From contig OMWK01000002.1 of assembly GCA_900314745.1 (NCBI GenBank), positions 62,001 through 126,000 of the forward strand: a stretch of DNA of 64,000 bases. Direction: 5' to 3'. Source of the DNA: an uncultured Eubacteriales bacterium (GTDB lineage: Bacteria; Bacillota; Clostridia; Saccharofermentanales; Saccharofermentanaceae). Made by a program: the position numbers and the translations under genes. Shown piece by piece: positions 54,188 through 62,500 of this stretch. Below the pieces are notes generated by a model. The model worked only from the letters and a program-made list of their open reading frames with translations. It was not told where the DNA came from and ran no database searches. Each line of letters opens with the position of its first letter. Position 1 is the stretch's first letter.

Positions 54188-56065
54188 TTAGCATAATGAA
54201 CCATATTCATCATACATCTTTTCTATTACAGCCGCGTTACAGGCGTACAGATCGTAGTCGTCCTTCCCCGCTTCACCGGAGACGAACTTCTCCTCGAGAA
54301 CCTTCTGCTCCTGCTCCTTCTCCTCAATGAGCTTCTCGAGCTCCCTTATCCTGTTGGCCTTCTTGGCACGAAGCTTCCTGTCCTCAGCCTGATTGATGCG
54401 TGGCTTTAAGGCGGGGGCCTTAGCCTTAACGGGAGCCGCTTCTGGAGTCTCAGTCTTAACCTGAGGCTTTCTTACAGCCTTTCTGTAGTATTCGTATGTG
54501 TCGTAGAGCTTCGCCGTGCCGCCCATGAAGCCCAGAACTTTGTCGGCACACTTCTCTATGAAGAATCTGTCGTGGCTCACGCAGATGATGGCGCCGTTAT
54601 AGAGTGTCAGCGCGTCCTCGAGTATCTCCCTGCTCTCGATGTCGAGATGGTTTGTAGGCTCATCGAGGAAGAGTATGTCGGGATTCTCCTCGAGGATAAG
54701 GCACAGATACAGCCTGCTCCTCTCTCCGCCCGACAGGACGTTTATGGTCTTGAACACGTCGTCCCCGCGGAAGCCGAATCTTGCAAGAAGTGATCTTGCT
54801 TCGGTGACCGTCAGGTCAGACCTTCTAACGAGCTCCTCGTAACATGTCGCAGTCTCATCCTCGAAAGGCACAAACTGCTCCATAAAGCCCACCGTGGAGG
54901 ATGCGCTTATGAATACGCTGCCGTCAAAGCCCGCGATCCTTCCTCTTAACATCGAAAGGAGAGTCGATTTGCCGCAGCCGTTGGGACCTGCCAGGAACAG
55001 CTTCTCCCCGGACTTAAGTTCGAAGCTTATGTCTTCGAATACCATGGGGCCGTCATCGAACTTCTTGCTGACGCCCTTAACCTGAATGACGACTTTGTCA
55101 GATGCTCCCTCTCTTTCCTCGGGAACGACATTGAAGCTCATCTTGTTCTCGCCCGAAGGAAGTCTCGAGCGCTCTTTCTCAAGTACAGAAGCGAGCTTAT
55201 CTACCATCTTCTCACGCTGATGGTAGCCGGAGATATTCCTGTGCGAGAGCATTGTCTGCTTAACATCAAGCTGATGCGTAAGTTCCTTCTCAAGATTCTC
55301 GACCACCCTCTTCTGAGTCTTAAGAAACTCTTCGCGCTGCTTCTTATAACTGTCGTAATTTCCCCTGTACTCGGTGATGTGTCCGCCGTCGAGCTCGATG
55401 ACGCGGTTTGCAAATGAATCAATGAAATGACGGTCGTGCGTAATTACAAAGACCGAACCGCCGTAAGACGACAGATAATCCTCGAGCCATTCTATGGCGT
55501 CGGCATCGAGGTGGTTTGTCGGCTCATCGAGCATCATTATGTCCGGACGCTCAACGATTAATCTGGCAAGACAGACTCTCATCTTCTCGCCTCCCGACAG
55601 TGTCATCAGATCCGTTCTGTCGCTTATATCCTTAAGTCCGAGACCTGCCAGAGCCTCCTTGATCCTGAACTCGTAATCATAACCGCCCATCGCCTCATAC
55701 CTGGAGGTTACAGCGGCATACTCATCCATCTTCTGTCTGGAATGGTCGGTCTCCATCTCCTTCTCGATACGCTTGATCTCAAGCTCAGTATCGATCATGT
55801 CGCGGGGTTTTAAGGTAGCAGAACTTAAGTCCTGCTCATCCATGTTCTGGGACAGGAAACCGACTGTCGAATTACCATGCAGGATTACCTTACCGCTCTC
55901 GGGAGTAAATACTCCTCTTATCGTCTTAAATAACGTAGATTTCCCGGCGCCGTTATCTCCGATAAAAGCAATCTTGTCACCTTGATTGACGGTGAAGCTT
56001 ATACCATCGAGAACACGCCGGGTCTCAAATCCTACTGTTATGCTGTCTACTGTTAATACCGGCAT
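54188..56065 (-). CDS. ABC-F family ATPase
   Basis: Two ABC domains in one chain without membrane segments. Walker A motifs are GDNGAGKSTLFKTI and GPNGCGKSTLLSML; signature and Walker B are LSGGEKMRVCLARL with MMLDEPTNHLD and LSGGERSRLYLCLI with LFLDEPTNHLD. The linker between them (about 240-320) is the charged ABC-F domain, and the C-terminal 90 residues form a coiled coil. Such proteins act on ribosomes in translation or antibiotic protection; at 625 residues it resembles the Uup/YdiF-like housekeeping type. No ribosome site is visible at the ATG, nine bases after the asd stop. Confidence 0.92.
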   Translation of the reverse strand: MPVLTVDSITVGFETRRVLDGISFTVNQGDKIAFIGDNGAGKSTLFKTIRGVFTPESGKVILHGNSTVGFLSQNMDEQDLSSATLKPRDMIDTELEIKRIEKEMETDHSRQKMDEYAAVTSRYEAMGGYDYEFRIKEALAGLGLKDISDRTDLMTLSGGEKMRVCLARLIVERPDIMMLDEPTNHLDADAIEWLEDYLSSYGGSVFVITHDRHFIDSFANRVIELDGGHITEYRGNYDSYKKQREEFLKTQKRVVENLEKELTHQLDVKQTMLSHRNISGYHQREKMVDKLASVLEKERSRLPSGENKMSFNVVPEEREGASDKVVIQVKGVSKKFDDGPMVFEDISFELKSGEKLFLAGPNGCGKSTLLSMLRGRIAGFDGSVFISASSTVGFMEQFVPFEDETATCYEELVRRSDLTVTEARSLLARFGFRGDDVFKTINVLSGGERSRLYLCLILEENPDILFLDEPTNHLDIESREILEDALTLYNGAIICVSHDRFFIEKCADKVLGFMGGTAKLYDTYEYYRKAVRKPQVKTETPEAAPVKAKAPALKPRINQAEDRKLRAKKANRIRELEKLIEEKEQEQKVLEEKFVSGEAGKDDYDLYACNAAVIEKMYDEYGSLC

Positions 56066-56074
56066 CAGGGAGAA

Positions 56075-57160
56075 TTACTTGGCAGTAATATATCCCTTCT
56101 TCGTAAGAAGTTCAGCCGTAAGCATTCCGCCGCCGGCAGCGCCTCTTAAAGTATTGTGTGACAGGCACGTAAACTTGTAATCAAAGATGTTATCCTCACG
56201 AAGTCTTGCGATGCTGACTCCCATTCCGTTGCCGAACATGGCGTCGAGCTTGGGCTGTGGTCTGTCATTCTCCTCCAGGTACTGCAGGAACTTCTCAGGT
56301 GCTGAAGGGAGCTTAAGTCTCTGTGCCTCACCCTCGAACTCGTTCCAAGCCTTGATCATGGCATCCATGGACGGCTTATTCTTGAAGCTTACGGATACTG
56401 CAGCCGTATGACCTTCCTGAACTGCTACACGGTAGCACTGAGCGGAGATAATTGGCTCCTTGGCAATCTCGATGTGGTCGCCTGCGAACTGGCCCCAAAC
56501 CTTCAAGGGCTCCTTCTCGGACTTCTCTTCCTCACCGCCGATGTAAGGGATCAAGTTGCCGACCATCTCAGGCCACTGCTCAAACGTCTTGCCTGCACCG
56601 GAGATAGCCTGATATGTGCAAACCGAGATCTTCTCAACACCGTATGAGAGAAGAGGCGTAAGAGCGGGAACGTAGCTCTGAATGGAGCAGTTAGGCTTAA
56701 CAGCGACAAATCCTCTCTTCGTACCGAGTCTTCTTCTCTGAGCCTCGATAAGCTCGGCATGATCTGCATTGATCTCAGGGATGATCATCGGAACGTCCTC
56801 TGTCCATCTGTTTGCAGAGTTGTTGGAGATTACGGGACACTCGAGCTTGGCGATCTTCTCTTCCAAAGCTCTGATCTCATCCTTCTTCATATCAACAGCA
56901 CAGAAAGTGAAGTCGATCTGATCAACATATGCCTCAATATTGTCCGTACCGTATACGATCATCTTCTTAGCATACTCAGGCATGGGTCTGTCGATCTTCC
57001 ATCTGCCCTCTACGGCTTCCTCATATGTCTTGCCGGCGGAACGGGGGGATGCACATAAAGCAACACACTCAAACCAGGGGTGGTTCTCAAGTAAAGATAT
57101 AAATCTCTGTCCTACATAACCCGTTGCGCCAATGACGCCGACTCTCAATTTCTGTTCCAT
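56075..57160 (-). CDS. asd: Aspartate-semialdehyde dehydrogenase, archaeal/fungal-type branch
   Basis: Converts aspartyl phosphate to aspartate semialdehyde, the common precursor of lysine, threonine and methionine. The NADP motif GVIGATGYVGQRF is near the start. The catalytic cysteine is in AVKPNCSIQSYV and the active-site histidine region is QEGHTAAVSVSF. The PNCSIQS form and the 361-residue length fit the archaeal/fungal-like branch. The ATG at 57160 is preferred because AGGAG lies seven bases before it; an ATG two codons upstream is too close. It supplies the substrate for hom at 31.5 kb. Confidence 0.94.
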   Translation of the reverse strand: MEQKLRVGVIGATGYVGQRFISLLENHPWFECVALCASPRSAGKTYEEAVEGRWKIDRPMPEYAKKMIVYGTDNIEAYVDQIDFTFCAVDMKKDEIRALEEKIAKLECPVISNNSANRWTEDVPMIIPEINADHAELIEAQRRRLGTKRGFVAVKPNCSIQSYVPALTPLLSYGVEKISVCTYQAISGAGKTFEQWPEMVGNLIPYIGGEEEKSEKEPLKVWGQFAGDHIEIAKEPIISAQCYRVAVQEGHTAAVSVSFKNKPSMDAMIKAWNEFEGEAQRLKLPSAPEKFLQYLEENDRPQPKLDAMFGNGMGVSIARLREDNIFDYKFTCLSHNTLRGAAGGGMLTAELLTKKGYITAK

Positions 57161-57223
57161 TTTCATACTCCTGTTTAACTGAAATGTCCTTGTATCGCGG
57201 ACACTTGTCTTTCAAGCAAAAAC

Positions 57224-57252
57224 ATACTATCACAACGTCCTTATACGTGCAA
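57224..57252 (-). promoter_or_regulatory. Promoter of asd
   Basis: On the minus strand TTGCAC (57252-57247), an exact 17-base spacer, and TAGTAT (57229-57224). Each hexamer has four matches. It would give a leader of about 57 bases, which holds a short TGTCC/GGACA inverted repeat of unknown value. Confidence 0.45.
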
Positions 57253-57269
57253 TAGCAAAAATAACAATA

Positions 57270-57821
57270 TCAGACCGCGAATTCCGCGTCGGAATTCTGC
57301 AATTCATACACATACCATGCGCCTTCTGACTTATAGACCAGAACATAAACATCTGTTGTCATGGTATTTCCGCTTCCGTCGCTGAAATTAAGACGGAGCT
57401 TAACTATCTGAATCTGAGGTATGAGATCGACCGAAGTATGGTGCACATCTGCGATCTGCTGGGCAAGCTCAGGGAAATCCGTATATCCGTATTCTTCGGA
57501 ATAATCGTTATAAGCCGAGACAGATGCTCCGATATATGAATATGAAGGATCGAGCACCGTTGAATAATTGAACAGCACTTCGCCTAAGTCGACCCTGTCT
57601 CCGTCCTCGTTCTCGTAGTCCTTAAAGCTTGCAGGATAGCATGCTTCAAAAAGCTCGATGTCATAAGTGAATATGGCCTGGAAGAATCCTTCCGCCACGT
57701 TTACCGAGGACTGATTTACATTATCCACGGTAACGAATTCATCTACCTTGCTGCCGCATCCCGTAAAAAGAGAGATGCCAAGCACCAGGACGAGCACGGC
57801 ACTTATAAGTTTCTTAGTCAT
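57270..57821 (-). CDS. Lipoprotein of unknown function
   Basis: A 183-residue protein with a lipoprotein signal peptide ending in LFTGC (cysteine at 22). The rest looks like a compact alpha/beta extracytoplasmic domain (for example FFQAIFTYDIELFEACYPASF and a C-terminal VYVLVYKSEGAWYVYELQ), reminiscent of NTF2-like or DUF5105-type lipoproteins. No firm family. Its start overlaps the end of rarA by eight bases. Confidence 0.75.
   Translation of the reverse strand: MTKKLISAVLVLVLGISLFTGCGSKVDEFVTVDNVNQSSVNVAEGFFQAIFTYDIELFEACYPASFKDYENEDGDRVDLGEVLFNYSTVLDPSYSYIGASVSAYNDYSEEYGYTDFPELAQQIADVHHTSVDLIPQIQIVKLRLNFSDGSGNTMTTDVYVLVYKSEGAWYVYELQNSDAEFAV
57279..57297 (-). terminator. Possible terminator hairpin inside the lipoprotein 3' end
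   Basis: GAATTCCG (57279-57286) pairs perfectly with CGGAATTC (57290-57297) around three bases. On the minus strand a T-rich stretch begins about 14 bases later. The hairpin overlaps the last codons of the lipoprotein gene, and the T tract is further away than in a classical terminator. Confidence 0.4.
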
Positions 57822-59127
57822 CTTTGTTCATAATCCTTTCGACGTAATCGAGATACTCGGCTATCCTCTTCTCGTAGCCTATATCCGTAGGTTCATAATA
57901 TTTCTTTCCAAGGACGGCATCAGGCATGTACTGCTGCTTGACGACATGTCCAGGGTAGTCGTGTGCATACTTATACCCCACTGCATATCCCAGATCCTCC
58001 ATGCCTTTGGCGGGAGCATTACGAAGATGCATAGGCACGGAACCCGTATCACCCGATTTGACATCAGACAGAGCCTTATCTATCGCAAGATAAGCGGCAT
58101 TGGACTTTGGCGAAGAAGCTACTATTATGCAGGCTTCTGCAAGGGGAATCCTCGCTTCCGGCATACCTACGGAAGCCGCAGCCTGATATGCGGCACTAGC
58201 CACAAGAAGCGCGTTGGGATTGGCAAGTCCGACATCCTCAGCAGCGCATATGAGAATGCGTCTTGCAAGAAATTCGATGTCTTCACCGCCTGCAAGGGCT
58301 CTGGCAAGATACAGTATGGCGGCATCGGGATCTGAGCCCCTCATGGACTTGATCATCGCGCTTATGTTGTCGTAATGGCTCTCCCCGTCCTTGTCGAAAA
58401 GCACGGTCCTGTTCTGCATGCACTCGCTTACGACTTCATCGGTAATGGATATGGATCCGTCAGCACCGGAAGGAGTCGTAATAACCGCGAGTTCAAGCGC
58501 CTTAAGGCTGTTCCTGGCATCGCCGCCGGAAAGCCCCGCTATCTTCGCGAGTGTGGAATCGCTTATCCTGATATCGGTAAGGCCGTAACCTCTCTCCTTA
58601 TCCTGAATGGCATTCTTCAGGATCTTCACTATATCGTCATCCGTAAGTGAATGAAGCTGCAGGACGGTCGATCTTGATACCAGAGCCTTGTTGACCTCGA
58701 AGAAAGGATTCTCCGTGGTGGCACCGACAAGGATTATCGTTCCGTCCTCAACGTACGGAAGCAGAGCATCCTGCTGGAGCTTGTTAAAACGGTGTATCTC
58801 ATCGATAAAAAGAACCGTCTTTCTGCCTTCAGACAGCAGAGGATTCTTGGCATCCTCTATGACAGCCTTTATATCACCGACACCCGAAGTAACGGCGTTG
58901 ATCGAACGGAACTTCGAAGTGGTACAGTTCGCGATAACTCTCGCAAGGGCTGTCTTTCCGGTTCCCGGAGGGCCGAAAAGGATGACTGAGGACAGTCGGT
59001 CTGCCTCAATCATCCTCCTCAGAAGTTTTCCTTTACCTACGATATGCTCCTGCCCGACGTACTCGTCGAGATTTCTGGGAGCCATCCTGTACGGAAGCGG
59101 TTGATTTGATAACTCTTCCGAAGGCAT
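57814..59127 (-). CDS. rarA: Replication-associated recombination protein A (RarA/MgsA)
   Basis: AAA+ clamp-loader-like ATPase that acts at stalled replication forks. Motifs: LDEYVGQEHIVGKGKLLRRM, Walker A FGPPGTGKTALARVI, Walker B LFIDEIHRFNKLQQDALLPYV, and sensor 1 GATTENPFFEV. The C-terminal region includes ARIPLAEACIIVASSPKSNAAY. At 437 residues it is full length. It overlaps the glyA stop by one base (TAATG). Confidence 0.95.
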   Translation of the reverse strand: MPSEELSNQPLPYRMAPRNLDEYVGQEHIVGKGKLLRRMIEADRLSSVILFGPPGTGKTALARVIANCTTSKFRSINAVTSGVGDIKAVIEDAKNPLLSEGRKTVLFIDEIHRFNKLQQDALLPYVEDGTIILVGATTENPFFEVNKALVSRSTVLQLHSLTDDDIVKILKNAIQDKERGYGLTDIRISDSTLAKIAGLSGGDARNSLKALELAVITTPSGADGSISITDEVVSECMQNRTVLFDKDGESHYDNISAMIKSMRGSDPDAAILYLARALAGGEDIEFLARRILICAAEDVGLANPNALLVASAAYQAAASVGMPEARIPLAEACIIVASSPKSNAAYLAIDKALSDVKSGDTGSVPMHLRNAPAKGMEDLGYAVGYKYAHDYPGHVVKQQYMPDAVLGKKYYEPTDIGYEKRIAEYLDYVERIMNKDD

Positions 59128-60371
59128 TAAGCGAAGTCGGGATACAGAGGATACTTCTCTGTAAGCTTAGCTACACGAGCGATAACCTCATCCTTCTTGT
59201 TCTCATAATCGAAGATGCAAAGACTGATAAGGTCAGCGATCTCAACCATGTCCTCTTCCTTCATGCCTCTTGTTGTTACTGCAGGTGTACCGATACGTAC
59301 GCCGGAAGTAATGAAAGGCTTCTCAGGATCGAAAGGAATCGTGTTCTTGTTAGCTGTGATGTTGCAGTCATCAAGACGGAGCTGAAGTTCCTTACCTGTG
59401 ATGCCTGTGCCTCTTAAGTCGATGAGCATGAGGTGGTTGTCAGTACCGCCGGAAACGAGGTTAACGTTTCTTGCAAGGAGAGCCTCGCTCAAAGCCTTTG
59501 CATTCTTAACGATCTGGTTAGCATACTCTCTGAACTCAGGAGAAAGAGCTTCCTTAAATGCAACTGCCTTGGCAGCGATGATGTGCATTAGAGGTCCGCC
59601 CTGCTGTCCGGGGAATACTGCAGAATTGATCTTCTTGGCAAGCTCCTCGTCATTTGTAAGGATTATGCCGCCTCGGGGACCGCGCAATGTCTTATGTGTT
59701 GTTGTTGTAACGATATGAGCATAAGGAACCGGATTGGGGTGAAGTCCTGCAGCAACGAGACCTGCAATGTGAGCCATATCAACGAAGAGATAAGCTCCTA
59801 CCTCATCAGCGATCTCACGGAACTTCTTGAAATCAATGATTCTGGGATAAGCGGAAGCACCTGCAACGATAACGTTAGGCTTGAACTCGAGAGCCTTCCT
59901 TCTTACTTCCTCATAGTTGATCTCACCAGTCTCCTTATCAACCTGATAGAAATCAGACTCGTATGTCTTACCGGAAACATTGAGCTTCATACCGTGTGTG
60001 AGGTGGCCGCCGTGTGACAGATCCATACCGAGGATCTTATCGCCGGGCTTGAGAATGGCAAAATAAACAGCTGTATTTGCCTGAGCGCCGGAGTGAGGCT
60101 GAACGTTAGCGAACTTTGCACCGAAGAGCTCCTTAGCTCTGTCGATAGCGAGCTGCTCAACGATATCAACATACTCGCATCCGCCGTAGTATCTCTTACC
60201 CGGATAACCTTCAGCATACTTGTTCGTAAGAACTGAACCTGCTGCCTCGAGAACTGCTTCAGATACGATATTCTCTGATGCAATAAGCTCGATCTTGTCT
60301 CTCTGCCTCTGAAGTTCCTGCATTATTGCGGTATAAACTTCAGAATCCTCTGCCTTGATCTTGTCGTACAT
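59127..60371 (-). CDS. glyA: Serine hydroxymethyltransferase
   Basis: PLP enzyme interconverting serine and glycine and supplying one-carbon units. Motifs: [45 protein letters not shown], and the PLP-lysine segment [15 protein letters not shown]. At 414 residues it is standard. An AGGAGGAG ribosome site lies seven bases before the ATG. It lies 23 bases after the SleB-like gene and is followed at once by rarA. Confidence 0.97.
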   Translation of the reverse strand: MYDKIKAEDSEVYTAIMQELQRQRDKIELIASENIVSEAVLEAAGSVLTNKYAEGYPGKRYYGGCEYVDIVEQLAIDRAKELFGAKFANVQPHSGAQANTAVYFAILKPGDKILGMDLSHGGHLTHGMKLNVSGKTYESDFYQVDKETGEINYEEVRRKALEFKPNVIVAGASAYPRIIDFKKFREIADEVGAYLFVDMAHIAGLVAAGLHPNPVPYAHIVTTTTHKTLRGPRGGIILTNDEELAKKINSAVFPGQQGGPLMHIIAAKAVAFKEALSPEFREYANQIVKNAKALSEALLARNVNLVSGGTDNHLMLIDLRGTGITGKELQLRLDDCNITANKNTIPFDPEKPFITSGVRIGTPAVTTRGMKEEDMVEIADLISLCIFDYENKKDEVIARVAKLTEKYPLYPDFA

Positions 60372-60394
60372 AATATCTCCTCCTGATATTGATT

Positions 60395-61063
60395 TTATAT
60401 GTAATGGGGACCTACACCGTCAGGTCTCAAGATCGCATAATCATCCGGAAGCATCTCACATTCATCCTCGTCCCAGTCAGGCATTCTCGATGTGCATGAA
60501 GCGCACTGACACGGAAGCAGTGAGAAGTAGTTGCCGCCGAAATAAGCATAGTTTATAAACTGCCTGGAGTAACCGGTAAAACCGTATGCATTGTAATAGA
60601 CCATGTGACAGTCGATCTCCTTGTTCTCAACCATCCTGTAAGCTATTACGATCGCCCACTCTGAATCCAGGGATCTTCCGCAGTGAGTCTGATGAGTCTC
60701 ACGGTCGACGACCTCGAACTGACCCGGTCTTTGAAGAGTGGCAATGACCGATCTTGTAGGCCATCTGCTGCACATGCATCTGTTAAGAACTGTAGCAGCT
60801 ACGAAGACCTTGTCCGTGATGTTCTCATCGCTGTCTCCGCCCTCTCCCTCTACTACACGTGCAAAGAAGATGAAGTCGGATGTGGACAGCCCGCATGCAT
60901 AAGCCTTAACTTCCGTCGGCATAAAATAACGTTCTGCATCAGTTGCATCGTTCCACATCAGTTCGAAGCGCTCGAAACGTGCATTCGCCAATGCAGGCTG
61001 ACCCATGATCATGATCATAACCAATGTCGTCATTAATGACAGAAGTTTCTTAAACAAAGGCAT
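60395..61063 (-). CDS. Secreted cell wall hydrolase of the SleB/CwlJ family (Hydrolase_2), Cys-rich
   Basis: A signal peptide (about 1-27, ending ALANA) precedes a Hydrolase_2 domain: [14 protein letters not shown] with the probable catalytic glutamate, [13 protein letters not shown], and [11 protein letters not shown]. The family includes SleB/CwlJ lytic enzymes of spore cortex but also vegetative wall hydrolases. The mature protein is rich in cysteine (NRCMC, THCGR, PCQCASC, DECEM), unusual for the family and suggesting disulfides or metal binding. The ATG at 61063 is used; a TTG five codons upstream is less likely. Confidence 0.83.
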   Translation of the reverse strand: MPLFKKLLSLMTTLVMIMIMGQPALANARFERFELMWNDATDAERYFMPTEVKAYACGLSTSDFIFFARVVEGEGGDSDENITDKVFVAATVLNRCMCSRWPTRSVIATLQRPGQFEVVDRETHQTHCGRSLDSEWAIVIAYRMVENKEIDCHMVYYNAYGFTGYSRQFINYAYFGGNYFSLLPCQCASCTSRMPDWDEDECEMLPDDYAILRPDGVGPHYI

Positions 61064-61088
61064 TCTCCATAAACGCAAATACTTCGGG

Positions 61089-61117
61089 ATTTTACTATTA
61101 TTCAGGTCTTAAATCAA
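61089..61117 (-). promoter_or_regulatory. Promoter of the SleB-glyA-rarA run
   Basis: On the minus strand TTGATT (61117-61112), 17 bases, then TAAAAT (61094-61089), about 25 bases before the ATG at 61063. The match is four of six and five of six. Confidence 0.55.
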
Positions 61118-61377
61118 ATCAGCAGATGAATGATATATGCGGCGAGAAGGCTTAGCAGAGCTGCTGCCGATATCGAGAGCCACATGTGATCCTTCATAAA
61201 AGGAACAAAACCCAGAATAAAAGTCAGAATAAACGCTCCCAGGAAGATAAATACCGGTATCAGACCTATCAGAAGCGTACTCGAGAACATAAGGAAAAGG
61301 CTGAGAAACGAAAGCAGCAGGATAGACACGGCAATTATGGCTGCAAGAGTAAGTTTATATCTTAAATCAGTTCTCAT
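61114..61377 (-). CDS. Small three-helix membrane protein
   Basis: From the ATG at 61377 (GGAGG eight bases upstream) it encodes 87 residues with three hydrophobic helices (about 8-35, 37-57 and 66-86) and almost no soluble part. It starts four bases after the alpha/beta-hydrolase stop, so the two are co-expressed. No family is recognised. Confidence 0.7.
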   Translation of the reverse strand: MRTDLRYKLTLAAIIAVSILLLSFLSLFLMFSSTLLIGLIPVFIFLGAFILTFILGFVPFMKDHMWLSISAAALLSLLAAYIIHLLI

Positions 61378-61381
61378 TTTA

Positions 61382-62404
61382 TCAACCTCCAATTGCAGTT
61401 CTCAGACTGTTAAGAGTCTGCTCATCGCTCATAAAGTCATTATGGAGCACGCCTTCAACCGTAATGAAGTTGCAGTTGCTTTGGCTTAGCTCAGAAAACA
61501 ATGCTCTTGAGGACTCGATAGGAATGATCTCATCATCAGCAGATGCGATTATGGTAACCGGACAGGTGACATCCGAAGCATAGCTATATACGGGCATTCT
61601 GTAAGATGCGAGCAAAGCAAAAGGTCCGTGGAAGATGTCTACGTAATTATTGAATAGATCCAAACCGGAATTATAGGGCGCCAGCAGAACCAGATTGGAG
61701 ATATCCGCCTCCTCGCGTGAAGCCAGATAGACCGCCGGGCCGTTGCCGAGTGAATATGAGAAAACCGTAACTGATGCAGTCGTATCGAGCGACACCGCAA
61801 TGTCATACGCCCTTAATGCATAATCCCTCAGTGCAGATTCGCTGACGGTTCCCTCACTCAATCCGTATGAAGGATAGTCTATAAAGATAAAGTCGCATCT
61901 ATCGTATAGGAAGGAAAGCTCATCGTTATTAAGTATGTTAAGAACTTTCCTTGCGGAATTCTCACCGTTTCCGCCAAAGTAAAGAATGACCGACCTCGGT
62001 TTATCATCTACGACTGAAGCCGCAGGAATTCTCCAACCGCTTAATCCGTCAGCTGACAGTTCTACCGCTGAACTCTTCATTTCCGTAAGTTCTTCATAAG
62101 CCTCCTCATCGAAAGCAGGATGATAAACCATGGAATTGCCGAAGTTATAAATGATTACGCATGAAACGGCAAGAACAGCCACGACAACAAGCGCCGTGAA
62201 TACGGGTACACGGATCTTAGAGGACTTACCTTCGAGCAGAAATACGAGAAGAAGTGCCAGTCCGAATACAACCGCGCAGGTTATGAGAATTGCCAAAGCC
62301 GTAGTCCTTATGGAAGGTATTAGAAACAGCAACAATCCGCTTCCCAGCAAGGTGCATAAGCATCCTGCGAGCAACGATAACTTAAGTCTCTTTCCAAATG
62401 TCAT
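61382..62404 (-). CDS. Membrane-anchored alpha/beta hydrolase
   Basis: Three N-terminal membrane helices (about 8-31, 35-58 and 65-88) are followed by an alpha/beta-hydrolase domain. The nucleophile is Ser218 in FSYSLGNGPAV, the acid is in the ASADDEIIP segment (Asp290 or Asp291), and the histidine is His321 in GVLHNDF. The oxyanion segment is ILYFGGNGENS. It resembles the BEM46/ABHD13-like group. The elbow is S-x-S-x-G instead of G-x-S-x-G. The substrate is unknown. Confidence 0.82.
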   Translation of the reverse strand: MTFGKRLKLSLLAGCLCTLLGSGLLLFLIPSIRTTALAILITCAVVFGLALLLVFLLEGKSSKIRVPVFTALVVVAVLAVSCVIIYNFGNSMVYHPAFDEEAYEELTEMKSSAVELSADGLSGWRIPAASVVDDKPRSVILYFGGNGENSARKVLNILNNDELSFLYDRCDFIFIDYPSYGLSEGTVSESALRDYALRAYDIAVSLDTTASVTVFSYSLGNGPAVYLASREEADISNLVLLAPYNSGLDLFNNYVDIFHGPFALLASYRMPVYSYASDVTCPVTIIASADDEIIPIESSRALFSELSQSNCNFITVEGVLHNDFMSDEQTLNSLRTAIGG

Positions 62405-62471
62405 AGAAGTTAACCGGGTCCCTTTCGAAATCTAAATAACACATAGCGGAAACACAAACCGCATTAAAGAA

Positions 62472-62500
62472 ATTATATAATTAACACATGGCAAATTCAA
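62472..62500 (-). promoter_or_regulatory. Promoter of the alpha/beta-hydrolase gene
   Basis: On the minus strand TTGAAT (62500-62495), 17 bases, then a perfect TATAAT (62477-62472), about 68 bases before the ATG at 62404. The -35 lies inside the first codons of the divergent carboxypeptidase gene. Confidence 0.6.
62476..62481 (+). promoter_or_regulatory. -10 element of the carboxypeptidase gene, possibly leaderless
   Basis: The palindrome AATTATATAATT (62471-62482) gives TATAAT on both strands. On the plus strand it ends six bases before the ATG at 62488, with no ribosome site. No good -35 is visible for this direction. Confidence 0.4.

Noticed and set aside
57186..57205. TGTCC/GGACA inverted repeat in the asd leader as a terminator or riboswitch
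   Set aside because: Only five base pairs with a nine-base loop and no T tract; no known lysine riboswitch features fit in the 100-base gap.
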